DNA of 64,000 nucleotides from Torymus aiolomorphi (Eukaryota; Arthropoda; Insecta; Hymenoptera; Torymidae), in contig CM070874.1 in NCBI GenBank assembly GCA_036365515.1, positions 220,022,942 through 220,086,941 on the forward strand, written 5' to 3'. The translations under genes and the position numbers were made by a program. Positions 54,998-64,000 of the stretch are shown in pieces (within the stretch, counting starts at the first letter, position 1; every line of letters starts with the position of its first letter). The notes beneath the pieces are model-generated. The model worked only from the letters and a program-made list of their open reading frames with translations, had not been told where the DNA came from and ran no database searches.

Positions 54998-56640
54998 ACT
55001 AGGAAGTTAATGATCTAATTTCGCAAGATTTTTGGGAAGCACATTTTACAGAGAACACGCTGGGAGGAACTTCTATCTCACGCAGCCAAATCTCCCTCCG
55101 TGACTGTGTTTAAGAAACGCTGACTCGCGATATGCTTGTGACGTTCGGCATTATTTCAAACACTACGTAGCTAATGATATAATTTGGCAAGATTCTCAGA
55201 AGTCCCGATTTTTCTGCGATTTCGTCGGAAAGAATAACTATTTGCTGCTAATCGTTGTCAGAAGATCAATTTAGTTGCTACTGAAAATGTGAGATAGCCA
55301 GATTTTTATTCGCAATATAATCTAAAACAATGATCTCAAAATACTGAACTACTAAATACTAGGAAGCAAATGATCTAATTCCGCAGTATATCCGGGAGGC
55401 ACCATTTTCTTGCAAATCCGGCGATAGGAACTTCTATTCCATGCAGCCAATTCGCCGTCCCTGATTATATTTCAAATAGGCTAACTCGTGATATTCTTGC
55501 GGCGCTGGCCAATGCAACAATCACGACAGGGCTAATAATATAATTTCAAAAGATTTTCGGATGTCCCGATTTTCTTGCGATTTCGTCAATGATAATAACT
55601 TTATACTTTTACTTGGTGTCAGAAGACGAATTTCGTCACTACAGAAGATCTGAGGTAGACAAATATTTATTCGAAATATAATCTAGAACGTTTATCACAT
55701 AATACCGAACTAGGAAACACTTGCAAGCAAATGCTCTAATTCCGCAGTATTTTCGGGAGGCCCATTTTTTTGCGAACTCCCTGGGAGGGACTCCTATCTT
55801 ACGCAGCCAAATCTGCGTCCATGACTGTGCTTAAGAAAGGCTAGTGCGCGATATTCTGGTGTCGCTGGGCAATGCAACAAATCCTAGGAAGCTAATGATC
55901 CAATTTCGCAAGTTTTTTGGGAGTTCCGATTTTCTTGCGCTTTCATCAGTGGGAATAACTTTGTGCTTTTGCTCGATACCAGAAGGTAATTTAGTTGCAA
56001 CAAAAGTTCGGAGTTAGCCAAATATTTCTTCGTAATATAATCTAAAACAGCGATCTCATAATACTGAACAACTAAATACTAGGCAGCAAATGTTATAATT
56101 CCGCAGTATTAACGGGAGGCACAATTTTTGCAAATCCGCCGATAGGAACATCCATTCCCCGCAGCAAAATCTCCGTTTCTGACTTTTCTTTGAATATGTT
56201 AAATAGCTATATTCTTGCGATGCTGGGCAATGCAACAAACACTAGGAAGCTCATGATCTAATTTCGCAAGATTTTCGGGAGGCCCATTTTTCTGCGTACT
56301 CGCTGGGAGGGACTTTTATCTCACGCAGCCAACTCTCCGTCCGTGACTGTGTTTAAGAAAGGCTGACTCGCGATATTATTGCGACGCTGGGCAATGCAAC
56401 AAACTCCAGGAATCTAATGATCTAATTTCGCAAGATTTTCGGGAGTCCCTATTTTCTCGCGATTTTGTCAATGGGAATAACTTTATGCTTTTACTGGGTT
56501 TCAGAAGATAAATTTGGTTGGTACAGAAAATGTGAGTTAGCTAGATTTTTATTCATAATGTAATCTAAAACAACGATCTCAAAATACTAAACTACTAAAA
56601 TACTAAACTACCAGCAAGCAAAATATATTAATAGATAAAT
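54996..56640. repeat. Satellite array, alternating ~160- and ~190-bp monomers
   Basis: The block AGGAAGCTAATGATCTAATT TCGCAAGATTTT recurs near 55001, 55160, 55360, 55530, 55720, 55885, 56083, 56243 and 56408. Two monomer types alternate (TTTCGCAAGATTTT and TTCCGCAGTATT), giving a dimeric period of about 350-360 bp. Type-specific blocks (CACGCAGCCAAATCTCC; CTTTTACTGGGT) also alternate. Confidence 0.85.
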
Positions 56641-57115
56641 ATATAGATAAATATATATATAATATATACACTTATCAGGGTTTATGTAGCCCAAGACTGT
56701 ATATTAGTACCTAAAGCCCAGAGTTCCCTATGGCAAGTGACTAAAGAAATAAGGCACCCTGGGGTTATGGACTCTAGGTCGGGCCGCATAAACCCCTATA
56801 TTTAGAAATATTATGAAGCCCGGGCTGCATAATCAAAATCGGGCTCGATAAACCCCTATATATAAAAAAACGGGCTTTATATATACACTTATCAGGGTTT
56901 ATGTAGCCCAAGACTGTATATTAGTACATAAAGCCCAGAGTTCCCTATGGCAAGTGACTAAAGAAATAAGGGACCCTGGGGTTATGGACTCTAGGTCGGG
57001 CCGCATAAACCCCTATATTTAGAAATATTATGAAGACCGGGCTGCATAATCAAAATCGAGCTCGATAAACCCCTATATATAAAAAAACGGGCTTTATAAA
57101 CCCCTTTCGAGAAAT
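56640..57115. repeat. Tandem duplication of a 226-bp palindrome-rich unit
   Basis: Copies from about 56657 and 56883 are nearly identical. Each is bounded by CAGGGTTTATGTAGCCC and GGGCTCGATAAACCCC, and has internal GGGCCGCATAAACCCC. GGGCTNNATAAACCC-like words therefore occur in both orientations, so each unit can fold back. Confidence 0.85.
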
Positions 57116-57139
57116 GTATAATATATATAATCTATTATA

Positions 57140-58650
57140 AACATATTTTTAATAGATTTCTCAATGAAAAAACGTACGTACATAGACAAAATTACGATTT
57201 CATAATTTAAGGTGAAATACTAAAAAAGAATATGCAGACGAAGCTGAAAAGCAACAAGTGAAGCTGATCATATCGTCAATAGCATCTGAAAGGTTATATA
57301 TGTAAAAAATTTACAGGCGAAGCTGAAAATCAACAAGTGAAGCTGAACGTAGCCTTCATGGCATTTAACAGTGATAATATGCATATTATTTGAAATAATC
57401 GGTTCGAAATCTTGGTATCAGTTCTGAGAAAATATGTTTGTACTAAAATAAATCAATTGAATTAACGTACGTAACGTCGAAGGAGTTACAATTTGATATA
57501 ATTAAAGGTTAAATACGAAAAAACATATGCAGACGAAGATGAAAATTAACAAGCAAAGCTGATAGAGTCTCGATAGTATCTAACTTTGCAACAATGCATA
57601 TTATTTTAAAAAATTTACAGGCGAAGCTGAAAATCAAACAGTGAAGCTGAACGGAGCCTTCATGGTATTTAACAGTGATAATATGCATATTATTTGAAAT
57701 AATCGGTTCGAAATCTTGGTATCAGTCCCAAGAAAATAAGTTTGTACTAAAATAAATCAAATGAATTAACGTACGTAACCTCGAAGAAGTTACGATTTGA
57801 TATAATTGAAGATTAAATGCGAAAAAAATATGCAGACGAAGACGAAAATCAACAAGTAAAGCTGATAGAGCCTCGATAGCATCTAACTTTGCAACAATGC
57901 ATATTATTTTGAAAGTTAGTTCCGAATGTTAAAATTTGCTTCAATAAAATTTGCTTGTACTAAAACATATTAAGCATATCAAATTATAGTATTAATAAAA
58001 ACATAAAATTTATTAGTTGTGTTATTGTCAGAAAATGCCTATTGAACGAAAATATGATAATATTTGCTAAATTCTTTATTTTAATGTACTAGAAATTCAA
58101 CATCTGAGTCTCTTTAAAATCCGTTTTGCAGTAGATGTACCCTCTTTATTGTATAACTATTTTAAAAAATAAAAATTTTAATTTTGATCAATGTTTTTGC
58201 TTTATATAAATAGTAATACTCATGGCACGCACGTATATAAAATCTTATCTGCCTGCATTATTAACTTTTCTATATTTTTTAACAGAATTTTCATGTTTTT
58301 AGTTAGAAAATAGTACAGATCAATAGATTTCTCAATGAAAAAACGTACTTACCTCGACGAAATTACGATTTCATAATTTAAGGTTAAATACGCAAAAAGA
58401 ATATGCAGACGAAGCTGAAAAGCAACAAGTGAAGCTGAACGTAGCAGCCTTCATGGCATTTAACAGTGATAAAATGCATATTACTTGAAATCTTGGTATC
58501 AGTTCAGAGAAAATATGTTTGTACTAAAATAAATCAAATTAATTAACGTACGTAACCTCGAGAGATTTACGATTTGATATAATTAAAGGTTAAATACGAA
58601 AATAAATATGCATACGAAGATGAAAATCAACAAGTAAAGCTGATAGATCA
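57140..58650. repeat. Dispersed tandem repeats with GAAGCTGAAAATCAACAAGTG
   Basis: Copies near 57238, 57313, 57533, 57616, 57836, 58410 and 58615 of a ~300-bp unit containing GCAGACGAAGCTGAAAA, TAACGTACGTAAC and AATCGGTTCGAAATCTTGG. A more AT-rich gap without the repeat spans 57960-58320. No gene. Confidence 0.78.
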
Positions 58651-58654
58651 CCCC

Positions 58655-59490
58655 TATAGCACTCAATATTGGAGCAATATTGCCTCAATATTACTTCAAC
58701 ATATTCTCCATATTCGGTAATGTTCCCTCAACTTAAGTATACATGGATGCAACCATGGAGCAATATTGCTGCAAACCATGATTTCCGTTTTTCTATTGCT
58801 TTTTTAAAGTATTGGGTCATATTCTCTGTCACAGCAATATTGCAGCAATATTTAGCCAATATTTCTCAACACGAAAGGAATATTAATTTTATAATTCTAT
58901 TTTTATCCTAATTTTTCTCATGATTTTGCAATATTGCAAGAATATTTGTATAATATATATCAACACTAGATGAATATTCCCGTATAGCACTGATTGTTGG
59001 AGCAATATTGCCTCAATGTTGCTTTGACATAAACGCCATATTCGTGAGACTTAATAACACGAGAGGCGCATTACCCCTACAGCACTCAATATTGGAGCAA
59101 TATTGCCTCAATATTGCTTCGACATATTCTCCATATTCGCTAATGTTTCCTCAACATAACTGTACATGGATGCAACCATGGAGCAGTATTGCTGCAAACC
59201 ATGATTTCCGTTTTTCCATTGCTTTGTTAAAATGATGGGTTAGGCTCTTTGCCACATCAATATTGCAGCAATATTTAGCCAATATTTATCTACACGAAAG
59301 GAATATTAATTTTATAATTCTATTTTTATGTTGATTTTTCAGGTGATTTTGCAATATTGTAAGAATATTTGTATAATATATATCAACACTAGATGAATGT
59401 TCCCGCATAGCACGGATTGTTGAAGCAATATTGCCTCAATGTTACTTTGACATAAATGCCATATTCGCGAGACTTAATAACACCAGAGAC
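58655..59490. repeat. Two ~420-bp units rich in GCAATATTGC
   Basis: 58655-59005 and 59080-59480 share AGCACTCAATATTGGAGCAA, CATGGATGCAACCATGGAGCA and AACCATGATTTCCGTTTTTC. The self-complementary words GCAATATTGC and AATATT recur throughout. Similar short frames in the two copies follow from the duplication. Confidence 0.82.
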
Positions 59491-61240
59491 ACATTAAATT
59501 TGAAGTGCTTATGTTATACAAATTTATAAAATTATAAATTTGAAGTGCTTATGTTTTAAGGGGATTCCTTAGTGGAAAAAAACGACTGATTGAGGTTAGG
59601 TCAATCTGTTTTACCGACCGATATATATATGATATAAAAAAAATAGAATTGATGTTTAGCGCCACTTCCGTCATAAGTCATAACTATCAGAAAGTAGCAT
59701 AAAATTTGACTGACAGATGGCGCAGAAGCTCATGAAAGTATTATGATACGTTTTTTAACATAACTGATAATGTTATGAATTTTCCTTGAATAAATATTCA
59801 AATTTGAATAAATATATTGCGAATTCTTGTTATATATACAGCATGAGGTATAAAAATATATGCTAGCACTGTAACATCTGTGCAATACGTGATATGCTCA
59901 AAATTATCTCTATTACGTACAATAAACTTATAGTTTAGTAATATTTTATACTTGATAATTATATATTTTTTATAGATATAATTATATCACAAAATAAAGA
60001 GCAATTGGTGCGCCCATTAGATAGCACTTTGACTATTTTGGTTACGTATACTATATTACGTATACAAATACATATTAGCACTGCAATATGCGTGCAGTAT
60101 ACGATAGATTCAAAACTATCGCTATTACGTACATTAAATATATAGTTTAGTAATAATACTTTATAATTCGCTTATGCTATTTGTACGTCAGATTTGTATA
60201 TAAAAAGTATATACATCTATAACAGATATGATTTCTCTATGTCAGATGTCAAAACAAAACAAACATCACAGCGAGATGTTTCTGAACTTATTCTCTGAAA
60301 CAATATACGTTACATCAGACCGTACGAATAGCAAGAGGCATATATTTATAATTCAATATTTTCATAAACATATAACAAAACAAAGAGCAATAAATAAGCT
60401 CACTAAATAGCACTTTGACTATTCTGATTACGTATACTATATTACGTATACATATATACATTAGCAATAAATAGGATATTATTATTTATTATTATTTTTA
60501 ATACAGCTGCTAAGCTATAACTAAAAGTGGAAATAAGGATTATAATTAAATTATTGGTTGTTGGTGAAAATGAGATACCATTACATACATTATCATTACA
60601 CAATTAGTATATTAACAATTAATTACTACTAATTAATTGTGTATTATGTAATTAATTACAAAATTTGACCCACGTGATATACCAGGGACCCTCATCGGCT
60701 ACTCAGAGAACTCAAAAGGCTTACCGAGTGCAAAGGCTCATCATAGTTTCCCGAGACTTTAAATTTCTTAACGAATTTCATTTTCACAAATGCTCCCGAA
60801 AAGGCACAAACAGTGTTGCCTAGATGGGGAAAGCGTGAATGTCGGAGCTAATCACTCATTAACAGTTAATTCGTTAATTGCAATCAAATGCATCTGCCAT
60901 TCACTCCATTTGTGCCGCACAAAGAGCCGAATTGCGCTCTTATCCAAGAGCTAAGCAAGACGAACACGCCGACAATAGATAAATACACTAAATACAGAAA
61001 ACGTGGTCGACAAGGGGAATGGCATTGAGGCAGTACACGGGGATGCCGAAGTGAGGTTAGCAATATCCGAAACATTTTTACATGTGTTGGAGCAGTCAAT
61101 CACAAACTCCACGAATACGTCGGTTCTCCATTCCGGGTTTACAACACTGATGTAAAAATATTTTGCAAACAAGTTAAAAATACTATAAATTCAAATTTTT
61201 TTAAAAGAAAAAAGGCAAGTAGGTTAACCAATTTCCTGCA
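59491..61240. repeat. AT-rich region with repeated TACGTATACTATATTACGTATA blocks
   Basis: TTGACTATT-TACGTATACTATATTACG recurs near 60030 and 60415, and the block GCACTG(T/C)AA(C/T)AT...AACTAT(C)...TATAGTTTAGTAATA occurs near 59865 and 60075. Minus-strand frames at 60884-61172 show no domain. Otherwise nothing seen. Confidence 0.6.
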
Positions 61241-61254
61241 GACTCACTTTCAAA

Positions 61255-61990
61255 ATTTAGGACATTGCACCAAATCATTGCCCAAGTTCAGAGGTTGCCG
61301 ATGTCCACAAAAAATACTCCATTTGGTTCCAATAAAATAAAAGCCGGTAACAGCAGCAGCTCAAGACGTCGTGATGTCATCTACGGCAGCTCTTTACCCT
61401 AGACAATAAAGTAAAATTAAAACATGATTAAATTAGTAGGGGCGGAGCACAGAGAAGCCATGCCTCTGTCAAAGGAAAGGGAAGAGTTGCAAGATAGGTG
61501 TCACTTGTATAGTAAAAAAAAGTTAACCTTACAGCAAACTACTCACCACAAAATTTTTCCAAAAAGTTCAGGGGTTGCCGATGTCCACATAAAACACTCC
61601 ATCATTTGGTACAAACAAAAAGAAAACCGGTAACAGCAGCAGTCAAGACGTCGTGATGTCATCTACGGCAGCTCTTCACCCTAGGCAATAAAGTAAAATT
61701 AAAACATGATTAAATTGGTAGGAGTGGAGGACAGAGAAGCCATGTCTCTGTCAAAGGGAAGGGAAGAGTTGCAGGATAGGTGTTACTTGTATAGTAAAAA
61801 AAAGTTAATCTTCTTACAGCAAACTACTCACCACAAAATTTTTCCAAAAAGTTCAGGGGTTGCCGATGTCCACATAAAACACTCCATCATTTCGTCCAAA
61901 TAAAAAGAAAACCGGTAGCAGCAGCAGCTCAAGACGTCGTGATGTCATCTATGGCAGCTCTTCACCCTAGGCAAGAAAGTCAATTTCAAA
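61255..61990. repeat. Three tandem ~283-bp units
   Basis: GGTTGCCGATGTCCACA occurs near 61292, 61572 and 61858. CAAGACGTCGTGATGTCATC occurs near 61363, 61643 and 61930. Periods are about 280 and 287 bp. Each unit has CAGCAGCAG and CCGGTAACAG words. Confidence 0.88.
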
Positions 61991-61999
61991 CATCGGAGA

Positions 62000-62414
62000 T
62001 AAGACAACGGAGTCGCAAGGTCCGAACGTGTCCTACGCCTACCTTGTTGATCCGCTTCAAAGCCATTTGACGCGCTGTGTCGTGTCGATTATCAGTATCT
62101 TGCGGCCCTTGGCGCCCATGGGGACAGACGGACTACGACTGTGGAGAGACTGCCGACAGCAGCAGCAGCAGCAGCAGCGGAGGTGGCGGCGACAGCGGCG
62201 GCGGCGGCGGCAGCAGCAGCAGAAGGTAAGAGCGGCACGACGTCGCGGTAGACTGCTGGCGAAGATGCGCACGGCCCCGCGGGTTCACACTCGGTGCAGC
62301 GGCACACGCAGAGCTGGGACACACGGAGAGAGTAGAGAGCGCAGAGACGAGTTACAGAGAGGAGCGAGCGAGATTTTTGGTATTAATAAATATAATTTTT
62401 TAAGTAAAACTTAA
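62000..62414 (+). other. GC-rich block, possible first exon with splice donor
   Basis: This is the only strongly GC-rich, CpG-containing block in the last 10 kb. It has CAG and CGG repeats (62158-62222) ending in AGAAG|GTAAGA, a good 5' splice-site match at 62225/62226. A frame from 62028 passes through it but is Gln/Arg-rich low complexity. It may be a promoter/5'-UTR exon of a gene running beyond the window, or a chance GC-rich repeat. There is no domain evidence. Confidence 0.35.
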
Positions 62415-63059
62415 AACAAACTCAAGTGTTGGATTTTTACAAAGTTATCGATGCTGGTATTATTTCAATTACGATTTAAGTTTTGCTGGTGAATGTAATC
62501 ACGACGTATAACTAAATTGTTACATTATTCTTAAAAATTTTATCCCTATTAAAATAGGGATTTTTGAAAATTTGTGTAAACACAAAGTGTGTGAAAAGCG
62601 TGTATTTATCTATTTTATGCAAAAGTTATATGAATGAATTACAAAAACTTTGTCAAAATTTTAGAGAAAATTTTACACAAACATTTGTGTAAATTGAAAA
62701 CGCTTGTATAAATTAAAAATTTCACACACTAGTGTAAATTACATACAAACATTGTATAAAATTGTACTTTCTTTTTCACAATTTGTAATAATAAAATTGT
62801 CACCTTTGCTATGACAAAAATGTTGCTGGTACTTTTAATTTATATAATATTGCATTTGATCCGGTATCACTCACAAAATCCAAAAAGTAATATAAGTACA
62901 TCAGCATTAATAATGTCAACCCAACACTTGTACAAATGCCTTTCATATTTAATCCAGTTTTACAAACAGATGTAAAATTGCTATTTTTATATACGCTTCT
63001 TACTATATTGTAATGGCAAAAATTATATTTAGCTATTTTTTTTTTATTTATGTTTAAAA
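62415..63059. other. AT-rich, nothing recognised
   Basis: No repeat or gene seen apart from scattered TTTGTGTAAA-like words (62570-62760). Confidence 0.5.
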
Positions 63060-63850
63060 AATAATTGACTAAGTATTGAAAATGAGATCAGAATTGAGAT
63101 CAGAAGTAAATTAATTACAAATCTTGGCACCTAAGAATACATTACAAACCATAAATATAACTGGCTAAGGCTTTGGCTGCTCTGTATTAGCTGAAGTATC
63201 AAATTTCACATGCCCATTACAAAAATTAGCATAGGTTGTAATATAACAATATTGACAATAAAAGTGAAGTAAAAGTTTTAAAATAGTGTTATGTGTTCGT
63301 TTTACATCATCGAACATAAAAACAAAAAACGTTGCCAAGCAACTAGTTTGTTGTTCTCGATTTGAGTTAGTTAGTTGATTCGAGACGCTGTTGTTGTTAA
63401 CACGTATTATCTCTGTGTTTATGATCTTTAATAAACATACGCTATTCTTTTATAATAATAGTTTGTTATTATTTATTGTATGTGTGTGTGAGTGTAACAA
63501 TAGTACTCTTTAATTATTGTGAAACAACCTATGTTCGTGTAGTTGTTAAAAAATTTGGTAACCATATTGACAACTACACGAACATAGCTTGTTTCAGAAT
63601 AATTAGACAGTACTATTTTAAAAGAGTTTTACGTGACTTTCATTGTCAACGTGTTATATTAAAACCTATGCTAATTTTTCCAATGGTCATGTGAAATTTG
63701 TTACTTATTCAGGGGTTACAGAGCATCCAAAACCTTAGCCAGTTATATTTATTGTTTTTAATATATTCACAGGTGCCAAGATTTGTAAATGATTTGCTTC
63801 TCTTCTCAGCTTTTTAATAAGAATTCATTTAAGTGCTATAGAGGATCAAC
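63060..63850. repeat. Large palindromic fold-back element centred near 63455
   Basis: The left arm (ACAAATCTTGGCACCTAAGA at 63117; TAACTGGCTAAGGCTTTGGC near 63160; TTAGCATAGGTTGT near 63226) is mirrored on the right (GGTGCCAAGATTTGT at 63773; CCTTAGCCAGTTATA near 63735; CCTATGCTAATTTTTCC near 63664). An inner hairpin with ~22-bp arms (CTATGTTCGTGTAGTTGT / ACAACTACACGAACATAG) lies at 63529-63588, off-centre. No coding capacity, probably a MITE or non-autonomous fold-back. Confidence 0.8.
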
Positions 63851-64000
63851 AGTATGATCTTTACAATTACAAATTTCATATTTGCTCTGATGTGAAAATT
63901 AATGAGTTCTTCATGTCTCGGAGTTTTCACATGAGTGTCTACAATCTTCTTAATAGTGAACATCGTATTGTAGATCCTCTACAGCACTCAAATGAGCTGA

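Noticed and set aside
58669..59235. Two similar ~75-80-codon frames
   Set aside because: They come from a duplicated AT-rich repeat unit with no domain.
60884..61172. Two overlapping minus-strand frames
   Set aside because: Short, no recognisable motif, no codon pattern distinct from the flanks.

Overview
This window is eukaryotic, AT-rich, intron-poor DNA made almost entirely of transposable elements and tandem repeats. I see no intact host protein-coding gene. The element mix suggests an arthropod, probably an insect: a P-element relative with a THAP region, a Ty1/copia element with an initiator-Met-tRNA primer site, and an errantivirus-like Ty3/gypsy element carrying envelope genes. I cannot name the species.

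Layout. 1-3007: a complete Tc1/mariner-superfamily transposon with very long, subrepeated inverted ends and a transposase broken by one frameshift. 3008-6085: AT-rich and then CT/GT-rich non-coding DNA. 6212-11693: a P-superfamily transposon with inverted repeats of about 450 bp, each holding a tRNA-like sequence. It sits inside the 3' LTR of a minus-strand Ty3/gypsy retrotransposon (about 11694-21696, with a detached LTR piece at 6086-6211). That LTR also contains a 745-bp CT microsatellite. 21697-24302: decayed repeats including a large fold-back. 24303-45785: a Ty1/copia element on the plus strand, split by a 16.55-kb minus-strand errantivirus-like element at 27102-43653. 45786-64000: no coding TE, but successive satellites, a Foldback-like element built from 90-bp units (51989-53900), MITE-like palindromes and a GC-rich possible first exon near 62.0-62.4 kb.

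The most unusual object is the 27102-43653 element. Read 5'->3' on the minus strand it carries gag (with a duplicated zinc-knuckle segment), pol (with an asparagine-rich decapeptide array between protease and reverse transcriptase), a first envelope gene resembling the chuvirus/gB-type class III glycoproteins, a very small gag-like ORF, a Cys-rich ORF of unknown function, a second envelope gene of the insect-retrovirus/baculovirus-F type, and a further small intact ORF just before the 3' LTR. LTRs, a 4-bp target duplication, primer site and polypurine tract are all visible, so the content belongs to one inserted unit. Two unrelated envelope genes plus accessory ORFs in one Ty3/gypsy element is an architecture I do not recognise as standard. 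This copy is dead, with several nonsense codons and frameshifts.

Nesting gives a relative chronology. The copia element entered a fold-back-type repeat (ATTTT duplication), and the errantivirus-like element then entered copia (AGAG duplication). Separately, the P-like element entered the gypsy LTR (GTATCGG/GTATCAG duplication). All ORF, motif and repeat statements are read from the sequence. Family assignments come from motif recognition without database searches.
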